Shown one piece after another: positions 8,788-18,180 of a stretch of DNA of 37,169 bases. Origin of the DNA: Bacteroidaceae bacterium (lineage in GTDB: Bacteria; Bacteroidota; Bacteroidia; Bacteroidales; Bacteroidaceae). How positions within the stretch are numbered: position 1 is the first letter of the stretch; the number at the start of each line of letters is the position of its first letter. Where the stretch lies: the NCBI GenBank assembly GCA_017536695.1, contig JAFXGX010000040.1, positions 1 through 37,169 of the forward strand. The letters are read 5' to 3'. A program made the translations under genes and the position numbers. The notes under the pieces are model-generated. The model did not search any database and was not told the origin of the DNA. It saw nothing but the letters and a program-made list of their open reading frames with translations.

Positions 8788-8802
8788 TGACACCAAGTGT
8801 CA
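8788..8802. promoter_or_regulatory. Operator-like palindrome in the grpE promoter
   Basis: TGACAC-CAA-GTGTCA is a perfect 6-bp inverted repeat with a 3-base centre. It lies 11 bases upstream of the -7 box of grpE-dnaJ, over the position a -33 region would take. It is not a CIRCE element (no TTAGCACTC arms). A role as a binding site for a stress regulator is inferred. Confidence 0.5.
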
Positions 8803-8813
8803 TGCAAATTGAG

Positions 8814-8821
8814 TATCTTTG
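8814..8821 (+). promoter_or_regulatory. -7 box of the grpE-dnaJ-folC promoter
   Basis: TATCTTTG is an exact TAnnTTTG match followed by CA. The nearest TTTG (8786-8789) is 24 bases upstream, longer than the usual 19-21. The leader to the grpE ATG is about 65 bases. Confidence 0.65.
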
Positions 8822-8890
8822 CACAAATTATGTGCCAAAAACTCCATTGGCAAGATATTTGTTATTATTGATGTAGAAAAATTTTGAGAC

Positions 8891-9496
8891 ATGAGCGAAA
8901 AAGATAAAGAGATTCTGGAAGATGCCGTAAACGAGAATGTCGGCACAAACGATGAGAACGCGCAGGAGAGCACTGAGCAAGAGAACGCAGGAGAGGAGAA
9001 TGTCGAGCCTGAGAACAGTGAGCTAACAAACGAAGAGAGAGTGCAGAAGGAACTTGATGAGGCAAACGAGAAGATTGCAATGCTCGAGGACAGATATCTT
9101 CGACAGATAGCTGAGTTCGACAACTACCGCAAACGCACCATGAAGGAGAAAGCCGAGCTTATAAAGAATGGTGGCGAACGTACAATCGAGGCTATCCTTC
9201 CCGTACTCGATGACTTTGAACGTGCACTCGACAACATGGCGAAAGATGAGAATGCTGCTGAAGCGATGAAGGGCGTGGAACTCATATACAACAAGTTCAT
9301 AGGCATTCTGAAGCAAAATGGCCTGCAGAAGATTGAGACAGAAGGTGCAGACTTCGATACCGACTACCACGAGGCAATAGCTATGGTCCCGGCATTCGAA
9401 GAGAGCCAGAAAGGCAAGGTACTCGACTGCATCCAGAGCGGTTACATGTTAAATGAAAAGGTAATACGCCACGCGAAAGTAGCCGTCGGCGAATAA
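8891..9496 (+). CDS. grpE: Nucleotide exchange factor GrpE
   Basis: GrpE releases ADP from DnaK. The 201-residue protein has an acidic, Asn/Glu-rich unstructured first 45 residues, a long coiled-coil helix (about 45-100) with [15 protein letters not shown], the [12 protein letters not shown] segment, and a beta domain ending [11 protein letters not shown] and [16 protein letters not shown]. Length is usual. dnaJ starts 10 bases downstream in the same operon; dnaK is not in the window. Confidence 0.97.
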   Translation: MSEKDKEILEDAVNENVGTNDENAQESTEQENAGEENVEPENSELTNEERVQKELDEANEKIAMLEDRYLRQIAEFDNYRKRTMKEKAELIKNGGERTIEAILPVLDDFERALDNMAKDENAAEAMKGVELIYNKFIGILKQNGLQKIETEGADFDTDYHEAIAMVPAFEESQKGKVLDCIQSGYMLNEKVIRHAKVAVGE

Positions 9497-9506
9497 TCTA
9501 CACAAT

Positions 9507-10661
9507 ATGGCAAAACGAGACTACTATGAAGTGCTGGGCATAAACAAGAGTGCTACAGCCGATGAGATAAAGAAGGCCTATCGCAAGATGGCTATAAAAT
9601 ACCACCCCGACAAGAACCCGGGCGACAAGGAGGCCGAGGAGAAATTCAAGGAGGCAGCCGAGGCATACAGCGTGCTGAAAGACCCCGAGAAGAAGGCACA
9701 GTACGACCAGTTCGGCCATGCGGGCATGAATGGCGGTGCCGGAGGATTCGGTGGCGGCAGCATGAACATGGATGACATATTCTCGATGTTCGGCGACATC
9801 TTCGGCGGCAGAGGATTCGGAGGGTTCGGAGGATTCGGTGGTTTTGGAGGCGGCGGCGAGCGTCAGCAGCCAAGATTCCGCGGTTCCGACCTCAGAGTAA
9901 AGGTAAGACTGAACCTGAGCGAGATTTCCGAGGGTGTGACAAAGAAGTTCAAACTGAAGAAGAACATCGTATGTCCGCACTGTAATGGCAGCGGAGCGGA
10001 AGGCAACTCTACCGAGACATGCCCCGATTGCCACGGAACCGGACGCACCGTACGCACCGTACGTACCCCGTTCGGCATAATGAACAGCGAGACCACATGT
10101 CCCAAGTGTAACGGCGAGGGAAGAATCATAAAGAACAAGTGCAGCCACTGTAACGGCGAGGGTGTAATTGCGGGAGAGGAGATTGTAGAGGCAAGCATCC
10201 CCGCAGGAGTACAGGAGGGCATGGTGCTGACCATGCGCGGCAAAGGAAACGCGGGACGTCGCAACGGCATAGCCGGTGACCTGCAGATAGTTGTGGAAGA
10301 GGAGCAGCACGAGACACTTATACGTCAGGAGAACGACCTCATATTCAACCTGTTGCTCGACATCCCCACCGCGACCCTGGGCGGTACGGTCGAGATTCCG
10401 ACAATTGACGGCAAGGCAAAAGTTACAATCAATCCCGGAACACAGCCAAGCACCGTAATGCGTTTGCGCGGAAAGGGTTTGCCGGTACTGAACGGATACG
10501 GACGCGGAGACATTATCGTGAACATAAGCGTGTATATCCCCGAGACATTGAACAAGGATGAGAAGAAGAGCATAGAGAAGTTCAGGGAGTCGGACAATTT
10601 CAGGCCAAGCGAGGGAATAAAGGATAAGATATTCCGCCGTTTCAAGAACTTTTTTGAATGA
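9507..10661 (+). CDS. dnaJ: Chaperone DnaJ
   Basis: DnaJ stimulates the DnaK ATPase and delivers unfolded proteins. In order: a J domain (1-70) with the HPD triad in [10 protein letters not shown], a G/F-rich stretch (about 75-115) with repeated GGFGG, a zinc region with four CxxCxGxG repeats ([32 protein letters not shown]), and two C-terminal beta domains. It has 384 residues, as usual. Its TGA overlaps the folC ATG (ATGA), so the two are coupled. Confidence 0.98.
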   Translation: MAKRDYYEVLGINKSATADEIKKAYRKMAIKYHPDKNPGDKEAEEKFKEAAEAYSVLKDPEKKAQYDQFGHAGMNGGAGGFGGGSMNMDDIFSMFGDIFGGRGFGGFGGFGGFGGGGERQQPRFRGSDLRVKVRLNLSEISEGVTKKFKLKKNIVCPHCNGSGAEGNSTETCPDCHGTGRTVRTVRTPFGIMNSETTCPKCNGEGRIIKNKCSHCNGEGVIAGEEIVEASIPAGVQEGMVLTMRGKGNAGRRNGIAGDLQIVVEEEQHETLIRQENDLIFNLLLDIPTATLGGTVEIPTIDGKAKVTINPGTQPSTVMRLRGKGLPVLNGYGRGDIIVNISVYIPETLNKDEKKSIEKFRESDNFRPSEGIKDKIFRRFKNFFE

Positions 10662-11956
10662 TTATGACATACGAAGAGACTGTCACATATCTTTACAACT
10701 GCGCACCGCCCTTCCAGCAAGTAGGCGGTGCTGCTTACAAAGAGGGGCTTACAACCACAGTCGCGCTTGACGACCATTTGGGAAACCCACACAGTAAGTT
10801 CCGCACGATACACGTTGCAGGCACGAACGGGAAAGGCTCCACCTCGCACACAATAGCCGCAATCCTACAGGAGAGCGGTTACAAGGTAGGACTTTACACA
10901 TCGCCTCACCTCATTGATTTCCGCGAAAGAATGAGAGTAAACGGCAAGGTTGCACCCAAGGAGTATGTTGTGGAGTTTGTAGAGAGACACAGGGCATTCT
11001 TTGAGCCGCTTAGTCCTTCGTTCTTTGAATTGACCACCGCCATGGCGTTCAACTGGTTCGCCGAGCAGGAGGTTGACATCGCCGTAATAGAAGTAGGCCT
11101 CGGCGGCCGTCTCGACTGCACCAATATAATCACTCCCGAGCTCTGCATCATAACGAACATCAGCCTCGACCACACACAGTTCCTGGGCAGCACCGTCAAG
11201 GAGATTGCAGCTGAGAAAGCAGGCATCATAAAGAGCGGAGTACCGGTTGTCATCGGCGAGGCCACAGAAACGACAGCAGAGGTTTTCAGAGAGAAGGCCG
11301 GGAAGGTCGGTGCCCCGATATTCTTCGCCGAGGAGGAGAAGCATGTTACAAGCGCAACACCATGCAGGAGCGGATTTGAATACATGACAAGAGAGTACGG
11401 CATCATAAACGGCGAGTTGGGAGGATTCTGTCAGGAAAAGAACGCCAACACAATACTTTGCGCCATAGACAAGCTACGGCAAAAGGGGGTTGAAACGACA
11501 GCCGAATCAGTGCGAAAAGGATTTACAAATACCACAGCATTGACAGGCCTCATGGGGCGTTGGCAGACAATAAGCGAGAGTCCACATATAGTATGCGATG
11601 CCGGACACAATATCGGAGGCATTGAATACGTATCCAGACAACTTGAGACACAAGAGTGCGACACACTGCGCATCGTGTTCGGAATGGTAAGCGACAAGGA
11701 TATAACGGCGGTACTTGCCATGATGCCAAAGAAGGCCGAATACTATTTTACACAGGCAAGCATACAGAGAGCCATGCCCGCCGCAGAGCTTAAGGAGAAA
11801 GCATCGGCATTCGGGCTTATAGGCAACGCCTACCCCACTGTTCCCGAAGCACTCAAGGCCGCAACAGCAGAGAGCAACGGCAACGACTTCATTTTTGTAG
11901 GTGGCAGCTGTTTCATAGTAGCCGACCTTCTGGCAAGCGCCAAGGGAGAGCAATGA
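10658..11956 (+). CDS. folC: Folylpolyglutamate/dihydrofolate synthase FolC
   Basis: FolC adds glutamate to dihydropteroate or to folates (cytoplasmic Mur-ligase relative). The 432-residue product shows [13 protein letters not shown] (P-loop, near residue 50), [49 protein letters not shown], and GRWQ followed by CDAGHNIGG. The ATG at 10658 overlaps the dnaJ stop; a second ATG at 10664 would remove only two residues. Sharing a chaperone transcript is a matter of layout, not evidence of a shared job. Confidence 0.95.
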   Translation: MIMTYEETVTYLYNCAPPFQQVGGAAYKEGLTTTVALDDHLGNPHSKFRTIHVAGTNGKGSTSHTIAAILQESGYKVGLYTSPHLIDFRERMRVNGKVAPKEYVVEFVERHRAFFEPLSPSFFELTTAMAFNWFAEQEVDIAVIEVGLGGRLDCTNIITPELCIITNISLDHTQFLGSTVKEIAAEKAGIIKSGVPVVIGEATETTAEVFREKAGKVGAPIFFAEEEKHVTSATPCRSGFEYMTREYGIINGELGGFCQEKNANTILCAIDKLRQKGVETTAESVRKGFTNTTALTGLMGRWQTISESPHIVCDAGHNIGGIEYVSRQLETQECDTLRIVFGMVSDKDITAVLAMMPKKAEYYFTQASIQRAMPAAELKEKASAFGLIGNAYPTVPEALKAATAESNGNDFIFVGGSCFIVADLLASAKGEQ

Positions 11957-11995
11957 AACAGCAGCAAAGGTTATCAAGAGGCGTTTAAGCGACAT

Positions 11996-12047
11996 AAAAT
12001 CAGCGAAAGCGGGAATTTGTGAACATTTCCCGCTTTCGCTGATTTTT
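11996..12047. terminator. Strong terminator between folC and galM
   Basis: A perfect 20-bp stem pairs 11996-12015 (AAAATCAGCGAAAGCGGGAA) with 12027-12046 around an 11-base loop. T-rich text follows on the plus strand and the arm is A-rich, so it could stop transcription from either side. It ends the grpE-dnaJ-folC operon. Confidence 0.85.
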
Positions 12048-12060
12048 ATTTTCATTTTCC

Positions 12061-12091
12061 TTTGCCGTAAACCTTTTTTTTATTTTATTTG
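12061..12091 (+). promoter_or_regulatory. Promoter of the galactose operon
   Basis: TTTG at 12061-12064 is a perfect -33 element. After 19 bases comes TTTATTTG at 12084-12091, one mismatch from TAnnTTTG. The spacing is canonical for the Bacteroidota primary sigma factor. The leader to the galM ATG is about 25 bases. No operator was recognised. Confidence 0.55.
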
Positions 12092-12120
12092 CGGAGAAAT
12101 AGCTATTAACTACCAGAAAT

Positions 12121-13203
12121 ATGAATTGTACTGAAAACCTTTCACAATTGAAGGCCGCCGACTTTGTCAAGAACATCGGCGGCAAAGAGACAGCGCTATT
12201 TATCTTGAAGAACAAAGCAGGTAGCGAAGTTGCAATTACAAACTACGGAGGCGCAATATGTAGCATCATGGTTCCTGACAAGAACGGCAACTATGCGAAC
12301 GTAATCCAGGGACATGACAGCATCGAAAACCTGCTGAACAGCCCCGAGCCATTCCTCAGCACACTTGTAGGACGTTACGGCAACCGCATATGCAAGGGCA
12401 AATTCACAGTTGACGGAAAAGAGTACAGTCTCGCCATCAACAATGGCCCTAACCACCTCCACGGCGGCCCTACAGGTTTCCACGCAAGAGTATGGGATGC
12501 CGAGCAGGTTGACGGTCAGACATTGAAGCTCCACTATCTTTCGGCAGACATGGAAGAGGGATTCCCCGGCAACCTTGATGTGACAGTCATCTACACATTC
12601 ACCGATGAGAACGAGCTCAGAATCGAATACACAGCAACTACCGACAAAAAGACTATCGTGAACCTCACAAGCCACGGTTTCTTCTCACTCTCAGGTATTG
12701 CAAATCCAACAGCCACAATAGACAATCTTATTTGCGAAATCAATGCCGATTTCTTTGTCCCCATTGATGACACATCGGTACCTTACGGATGCATCGCGCC
12801 TGTCAAGGGTACAGCATTCGACTTTACAGTCCCGACGGCTGTAGGCGCGCGCATTGATGCAGATGAGGAGCAGATAAAGCATGGTGCAGGCTACGACCAC
12901 TGTTATGTCCTCAACAAGAAGGAGGTCGGCGAGTTGAGCTTCGCTGCCAAGGTAACAGAGCCTGTAAGCGGACGTACCATGGAGGTATACACCACCGAGC
13001 CGGGTGTCCAGGTATACACATCGAACTGGCACAGCGGCTTTGCCGGCGCACACGGTGCCACATTCCCAAAGCGCAGTGCCATCTGTTTCGAGGCACAATG
13101 CTTCCCCGATTCTCCTAACCGCGCACACTTCCCCAAGGTGACATTGTGCCCGGGCGAGACATACAAGCAGATTACTGTATATAAATTCGGTATAGAGAAA
13201 TAA
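12121..13203 (+). CDS. galM: Aldose 1-epimerase (mutarotase) GalM
   Basis: GalM interconverts alpha and beta anomers of galactose or glucose and feeds galactokinase. The 360-residue protein has ITNYGGAI, GRYGNRI, the catalytic histidine motif NNGPNHLHGG (107-116), a second histidine H185 in NLTSHGFFSL, and a C-terminal glutamate in ICFEAQCFPDSPN. There is no signal peptide, so it acts in the cytoplasm. The second motif differs slightly from the usual NLTNH.YFNL. It is the first gene of a three-gene operon with a sugar transporter and galK. Confidence 0.95.
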   Translation: MNCTENLSQLKAADFVKNIGGKETALFILKNKAGSEVAITNYGGAICSIMVPDKNGNYANVIQGHDSIENLLNSPEPFLSTLVGRYGNRICKGKFTVDGKEYSLAINNGPNHLHGGPTGFHARVWDAEQVDGQTLKLHYLSADMEEGFPGNLDVTVIYTFTDENELRIEYTATTDKKTIVNLTSHGFFSLSGIANPTATIDNLICEINADFFVPIDDTSVPYGCIAPVKGTAFDFTVPTAVGARIDADEEQIKHGAGYDHCYVLNKKEVGELSFAAKVTEPVSGRTMEVYTTEPGVQVYTSNWHSGFAGAHGATFPKRSAICFEAQCFPDSPNRAHFPKVTLCPGETYKQITVYKFGIEK

Positions 13204-13231
13204 TTCATTAATAAACTAATTTTTAAAAGCT

Positions 13232-14506
13232 ATGAGTAATCAAAAGAAACAATGGGGAGCTATCATCGTAATGATTGCGCTCTTCGCAATGATTGCCTTC
13301 GTGACAAACCTCTGCTCACCAATGGCAAACATCATCAAGGCACAGGGAGACATTCCTGAAGTACTTGCACAGATCGGTAACTACGGCAACTTCGTTGCTT
13401 ATCTTGTTATGGGTATCCCTGCAGGTATGCTTATTGCAAAGTACGGTTACAAGAAGACAGCGCTTATCGGTCTTACAGTAGGTATCATCGGTATTCTGGT
13501 ACAGTGGTTCAGCGGTATGATCGATGCTAAGGAGAGCCTTGGCCTCGTGTTCGGCGTATACCTCGTAGGTGCTTTCATCGCAGGTTTCTGTATGTGTATC
13601 CTCAACTGTGTCGTTAACCCCATGCTCAACCTTCTTGGCGGTGGCGGTAACAGCGGTAACCAGCTCATCCAGCTCGGTGGTGTGTTCAACTCTTCAGCTG
13701 CTGTTGCAGTATACATCATCATGGGTGCTCTCATCGGTAAGATTTCAAAGGATACAGCTATATCTGATGCTACTCCGGCGTTGATGATTGCTCTCGCAAT
13801 CTTCGTTATCGCGTTCATCGTTATCCTCTTTACCAAGATCGAAGAGCCAGAGCAGGCACCTGTTGAGGTAAGCCTCATCAAAGGCGCTTTGAAGCACCGT
13901 CACTTTACACTCGGTATCCTCGCAATCTTCCTTTACATGGGTATTGAGGTAGGCGTTCCTACATACGTAAACATGTACCTTGTGAACACTCCTGAGCTCG
14001 GTATCTCTGCAGCCACAGCAGGTCTCATCGTTGCTGTATACTGGTTCATGATGCTTATCGGCCGTTTCGTCGGTGCAAGTATCGGTAACAAGGTATCAAG
14101 CCGCGCGATGATTACTACAGTATCTATCGCCACACTTGTACTCGTTGCATTCGGTATGTTCTCAAGCCCTGAGACAACAGTAGAGGTTCCTGGTATCGAC
14201 TGGGGTACATTGACACTCATCTGGGCTGAGGTTCCGGTAGGTATCTTCGCATTCCTGCTCGTTGGTCTCTGCACATCAGTGATGTGGGGCGGTATCTTCA
14301 ACATGGCTGTTGAGGGTCTCGGCAAGTACACAGCTGTTGCTTCAGGTATCTTCATGACAATGGTATTCGGTTGCGCCGTAATGCTCGCTATCCAGGCTCA
14401 GGTTGCAGAGATGACAGACTACATGACAAGCTACTGGGTTGTTATGTTCTGTGCAGCATACCTCCTGTTCTATGCTCTTATCGGTTCAAAGCCAGCCAAG
14501 AAGTAA
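13232..14506 (+). CDS. FucP-type MFS sugar:H+ symporter (galactose/glucose)
   Basis: A 424-residue integral membrane protein with about 12 hydrophobic segments. It starts MSNQKKQWGAI and carries LMGIP-like VMGIPAGMLIAKYGYKK, the MFS loop 2-3 motif, and NLLGGGGNSGNQLIQLGG, where FucP/GluP transporters have their substrate-site asparagines. Placement between galM and galK points to galactose or glucose import. The codons are strongly biased (many GGT, GCT and ATC), as in galK, which suggests high expression. The exact sugar is inferred from context. Confidence 0.9.
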   Translation: MSNQKKQWGAIIVMIALFAMIAFVTNLCSPMANIIKAQGDIPEVLAQIGNYGNFVAYLVMGIPAGMLIAKYGYKKTALIGLTVGIIGILVQWFSGMIDAKESLGLVFGVYLVGAFIAGFCMCILNCVVNPMLNLLGGGGNSGNQLIQLGGVFNSSAAVAVYIIMGALIGKISKDTAISDATPALMIALAIFVIAFIVILFTKIEEPEQAPVEVSLIKGALKHRHFTLGILAIFLYMGIEVGVPTYVNMYLVNTPELGISAATAGLIVAVYWFMMLIGRFVGASIGNKVSSRAMITTVSIATLVLVAFGMFSSPETTVEVPGIDWGTLTLIWAEVPVGIFAFLLVGLCTSVMWGGIFNMAVEGLGKYTAVASGIFMTMVFGCAVMLAIQAQVAEMTDYMTSYWVVMFCAAYLLFYALIGSKPAKK

Positions 14507-14553
14507 TATGACAATCGACTAATATTTGTTTAACTACTAAATATTTTAAAACT

Positions 14554-15708
14554 ATGGATATAGAATTTGTAAGAAGCCGCTTCATCAAGCACTTCGATGG
14601 TACAACAGGAAGCATCTATGCTTCTCCAGGCCGCATCAACCTCATCGGCGAGCACACTGACTACAACAACGGTTTTGTATTCCCAGGTGCTGTTGACAAG
14701 GGTATCATGGCAGAAATCAAGCCTAACGGTACAGATAAGGTTTGCGCTTACTCAATCGATGAGAAGGACTATGTTGAGTTCGGTCTGAAGGAGGAGGATG
14801 CTCCACGCGCTTCTTGGGCAAAATACATCTTCGGTGTATGCCGTGAGATGATTAAGCGTGGCGTTGACGTAAAAGGTTTCAACACTGCATTCGCAGGTGA
14901 TGTACCCCTCGGCGCCGGCATGTCTTCATCAGCTGCTCTCGAGAGCACATTCGCATACGCATTGAACGACCTCTTCGGCGACAACAAGATTGACAAGTTC
15001 GAGCTCGCTAAGGTAGGTCAGGCAACTGAGCACAACTACGTAGGTGTCAACTGCGGTATCATGGACCAGTTCGCAAGCGTATTCGGCAAGTCAGGCAGCC
15101 TTATCCGTCTCGACTGCCGCTCTTTGGAGTACCAGTACTTCCCATTCAAGCCACAGGGTTACAAACTCGTTCTCATGAACACATGTGTTAAGCACGAACT
15201 CGTAGGTTCTCCTTACAACGAGCGCCGCTTGAGCTGCGAGCGCGTTGCCGAGGTCATCAAGGCAAAGCACCCCGAGGTTGAGTCACTGCGTGATGCAAAC
15301 TTTGAGATGCTCGAGGAGGTTAAGGCTGAGTTGAAGCCCGAGGATTACAACCGCGCGAAATATGTTATCGGCGAGGTTGTTCGCGTACTCGACGTTTGTG
15401 CCGCTCTTGAGGCCGGCGACTACGAGACTGTAGGTAAGAAGATGTACGAGACACACTTCGGTCTGAGCAAGGATTATGAGGTAAGCTGCGAGGAGCTCGA
15501 CTTCCTTGTAGACGTTGCTATCGACTGTGGCGTTACCGGTTCACGTATGATGGGCGGTGGCTTCGGCGGTTGCACAATCAACCTCGTTAAAGAAGAGTTG
15601 TACGAGATTTTCGTAGCAGAGGCTGAGAAGCGTTACAACGAGAAGTACGGCAAGGCACCAAAGGTGTACAACGTAGTTATCGGCGACGGTTCACGCAAAA
15701 TCTGCTAA
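14554..15708 (+). CDS. galK: Galactokinase GalK
   Basis: GalK phosphorylates galactose with ATP, the first step of the Leloir pathway. The 384-residue GHMP kinase has the family signature GRINLIGEHTDY (26-37), the phosphate-binding loop PLGAGMSSSAALE (118-130), the catalytic-aspartate motif CGIMDQFASVFGK, and the C-terminal MMGGGFGGCTI. Length is typical. galT and galE are not in the window. A hairpin at 15735-15760 ends the operon. Confidence 0.98.
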   Translation: MDIEFVRSRFIKHFDGTTGSIYASPGRINLIGEHTDYNNGFVFPGAVDKGIMAEIKPNGTDKVCAYSIDEKDYVEFGLKEEDAPRASWAKYIFGVCREMIKRGVDVKGFNTAFAGDVPLGAGMSSSAALESTFAYALNDLFGDNKIDKFELAKVGQATEHNYVGVNCGIMDQFASVFGKSGSLIRLDCRSLEYQYFPFKPQGYKLVLMNTCVKHELVGSPYNERRLSCERVAEVIKAKHPEVESLRDANFEMLEEVKAELKPEDYNRAKYVIGEVVRVLDVCAALEAGDYETVGKKMYETHFGLSKDYEVSCEELDFLVDVAIDCGVTGSRMMGGGFGGCTINLVKEELYEIFVAEAEKRYNEKYGKAPKVYNVVIGDGSRKIC

Positions 15709-15734
15709 TTATAAAGCAGCGACATATAAACAGG

Positions 15735-15762
15735 AAGTGGCAGCCCATGGGCTGCCACTTTT
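15735..15762 (+). terminator. Terminator of the galM-MFS-galK operon
   Basis: AAGTGGCAGCCC and GGGCTGCCACTT form a palindrome of 12-bp arms (15735-15760) around AT, 27 bases after the galK stop, followed by TT and an AT-rich stretch. Confidence 0.75.
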
Positions 15763-15778
15763 ACACACAATAGTTTGA

Positions 15779-15820
15779 ATAACAAGACAAATGGAGCAAT
15801 CGCTCCATTTGTCTTGTTAT
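15779..15820 (-). terminator. Terminator hairpin overlapping the tex stop codon
   Basis: A perfect 19-bp stem pairs ATAACAAGACAAATGGAGC (15779-15797) with its complement at 15802-15820 around the loop AATC. The tex stop codon (15817-15819) lies inside the arm. The hairpin faces the galK terminator, so the two convergent operons each have their own. Confidence 0.7.
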
Positions 15821-17937
15821 ATTCCTTTCATGCTAAGGCTTATGCGTCGGCGTTTAAGGTCGACCTCCACTACCCTTACCATTACCTGCTGGCCGAGTTT
15901 GACGACATCAGAGGGCGAAGAGACATACTTGTCGGCAAGCTGCGAGATATGCACAAGACCATCCTGATGCACTCCTATGTTTACAAAAGCCCCGAACGCT
16001 GTTATGTTCGAGACAAGGCCGGGAAGAATCATTCCCGCCCGCAAATCCTCAATCTCATGAACATTGGGGTCGAAAGAGAAAACCTTTGCCTGCTCGCGCG
16101 GGTCAAGACCTCGCTTGTTGAGGGCATCCATTATATCTGTGAGAGTAGGCATTCCCACCTTGTCGGTAATATACTTTGAAAGAACCACTTTCTTGCGCAG
16201 TTCACTGTTTGATATGAACTCCTCAAGAGAGACATTCATATCCTTCGCCATGCGGACAACAATCGCGTACGATTCGGGATGCACGGCCGTATTGTCAAGC
16301 GGCTCATCGCCACCAACGACGCGGAGGAAGCCCGCCGCCTGTTCAAAAGCCTTGCTGCCCAGACGTGGAACCTTAAGAAGTTCCTTGCGCGTACGGAAAT
16401 CGCCATTTGCTGCACGATACTTCACTATATTTTCGGCAAGCGAAGGGCCAAGACCCGAAATGTGGGTAAGAATCTGCTTTGTGGCTGTGTTCAAATTTAC
16501 GCCAACCTTGTTCACACAGCTTTCGACAACTACATCAAGGCGTTCCTTGAGCCTTGTCTGGTCTACACTGTGCTGATACTGTCCCACTCCAATTGAGCGC
16601 GGCTCAATCTTCACAAGTTCGGATAGCGGGTCTATCAACCGGCGTCCGATAGAGACAGCACCGCGTACAGTGACATCCTCATCGGGAAACTCCTCGCGTG
16701 CCACGGCCGATGCCGAATATACCGATGCGCCATCCTCGTTGACCGAGAAAATGTCGGGAGCAAGGCCAAGACGACGGACAAAATCCTCGGTCTCACGTCC
16801 TGCGGTACCGTTGCCGATAGCAAACGCCTCAATGGAATAGTCATTGACGAGAGAAGTTACCACACGCGCGGCTGAGTCCCGGTCGTTCTGAGGCGGATGC
16901 GGATAAATTACCGTATGACGGACAAGATTTCCCTGAGAGTCGAGGACAACAACCTTACATCCTGTACGGAAACCGGGGTCAATGGCAATGACCCTCTTCT
17001 GACCGAGTGGCGAAGACATGAGCAGTTGACGCAGATTCTCGGCGAAGACTGCTATCGCCTCATCATCGGCACGCTGCTTGGAGTTGGAACGTGTCTCGTT
17101 CTCGATAGAAGGGGCAAGCAGACGCTTGTAACCGTCAGCAACGGCAGCCTCGATATACTCGCGCGAAGATGAAGGACGTTTCACGAAACGTCTGTTAAGC
17201 TGCTCAATGGCAATCTCATTGTCGATGCCTATGGACATGCGGAGAAAACCCTCCTCCTCGCCGCGCATTATTGCAAGCAAGCGATGCGATGATATGCGAG
17301 CGATATTCTCCTCCCACTCATAGTAGTCTGCATATTTTATACCTTCGGCCTCCTTGCCCTTCACGACTCTTGAAACAAGCACTCCATGGCGCGCAAACTG
17401 ACGACGCATGGCGTTACGGGCACCCTCATCCTCGGATACACGCTCGGCTATAATATCGCATGCACCGGCTATGGCGTCATCGGGCGACGGAACATCGGCC
17501 GAGACAAATCCTTGGGCGCGGCCGCGGATGTCGGCATTCTGCTGCAGCATGATGAGGTCGGCAAGAGGCTCAAGCCCACGCTCACGTGCGATTGTGGCAC
17601 GAGTACGGCGCTTTGGCTTATAAGGCAGATATATATCCTCAAGCTCCACAGCATCGAAACAATCATCGATGCGCCTCTTCAGTTCAGGAGTAAGTTTACC
17701 CTGCTCCTCAATTGTCGCGATGATTGTATCCTTACGCTGTACGATTGCTTTCAGCTTTTCGTGCATATCCTTGATGTTACCTATGGCAACCTCATCCATC
17801 GAGCCTGTAGCCTCCTTGCGGTAACGTGCCACGAAAGGCACAGTGGCACCACCCTCAAGCAGCTCGACGGTATTCCTTACTTTATCGGCAGGAAAACCAA
17901 GTTCCTTCGAGATTATATTTATAAGCATAAGATTCAT
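15817..17937 (-). CDS. tex: Tex family RNA-binding transcription accessory protein
   Basis: Tex is a cytoplasmic nucleic-acid-binding protein linked to transcription elongation. About 706 residues are visible: an N-terminal helical region with GGATVPFVARYRKEATGSMDE, a YqgF/RNase-H-like domain (IAIDPGFRTGCKVVVLD), helix-hairpin-helix motifs (LNTATKQILTHISGLGP), and a C-terminal S1 domain (GMILPGLVSNITAFGAFVNIG). The frame is open to 18021, but 17937 (MNLMLINIISKELG) is preferred because it gives the family N-terminus and lies just below a -7 box; ATG 17928 is also possible. It appears to be a single-gene transcript. Confidence 0.95.
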   Translation of the reverse strand: MNLMLINIISKELGFPADKVRNTVELLEGGATVPFVARYRKEATGSMDEVAIGNIKDMHEKLKAIVQRKDTIIATIEEQGKLTPELKRRIDDCFDAVELEDIYLPYKPKRRTRATIARERGLEPLADLIMLQQNADIRGRAQGFVSADVPSPDDAIAGACDIIAERVSEDEGARNAMRRQFARHGVLVSRVVKGKEAEGIKYADYYEWEENIARISSHRLLAIMRGEEEGFLRMSIGIDNEIAIEQLNRRFVKRPSSSREYIEAAVADGYKRLLAPSIENETRSNSKQRADDEAIAVFAENLRQLLMSSPLGQKRVIAIDPGFRTGCKVVVLDSQGNLVRHTVIYPHPPQNDRDSAARVVTSLVNDYSIEAFAIGNGTAGRETEDFVRRLGLAPDIFSVNEDGASVYSASAVAREEFPDEDVTVRGAVSIGRRLIDPLSELVKIEPRSIGVGQYQHSVDQTRLKERLDVVVESCVNKVGVNLNTATKQILTHISGLGPSLAENIVKYRAANGDFRTRKELLKVPRLGSKAFEQAAGFLRVVGGDEPLDNTAVHPESYAIVVRMAKDMNVSLEEFISNSELRKKVVLSKYITDKVGMPTLTDIMDALNKRGLDPREQAKVFSFDPNVHEIEDLRAGMILPGLVSNITAFGAFVNIGVHQDGLVHISQLADKYVSSPSDVVKLGQQVMVRVVEVDLKRRRISLSMKGI

Positions 17938-17949
17938 TTTTTGACAGCA

Positions 17950-17957
17950 CGAAGATA
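17950..17957 (-). promoter_or_regulatory. -7 box of the tex promoter
   Basis: TATCTTCG on the minus strand ends 13 bases before the chosen ATG, so the leader would be under 10 bases. This supports the start at 17937 over the longer frame. No -33 TTTG is visible. Confidence 0.55.
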
Positions 17958-18082
17958 CAACAATTGCCGAGAAAACCGGTACTGTTGCGAAAAAAGAATA
18001 AAAACCCTCTCCGTTCCACAATTATTTATAAACAGCAGACAAAATCATCGCTGAAATATGTTCCACATTCAAACAAAAGTAT

Positions 18083-18090
18083 TACTTTTG
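18083..18090 (+). promoter_or_regulatory. -7 box of the transketolase promoter
   Basis: TACTTTTG matches TAnnTTTG exactly and is followed by TA. The leader to the tkt ATG is about 85 bases and holds no recognised riboswitch. The -33 element is weak. Confidence 0.55.
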
Positions 18091-18180
18091 TAACAATTTA
18101 GGGAGAGCTATGCCCTCATGCAATGCCTTTCCCGGAATTATTGTGCGAAATAATTATTACTCATAACCATAACTGTAAAT

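Noticed and set aside
8703-8890. CIRCE (HrcA) element at grpE
   Set aside because: No TTAGCACTC-N9-GAGTGCTAA pattern; the palindrome present has different arms and spacing.
9498-10310. Long open frame on the minus strand opposite dnaJ (270 residues)
   Set aside because: It is the mirror of the GC-rich, repeat-bearing dnaJ coding sequence; the product has no motif and low-complexity composition.
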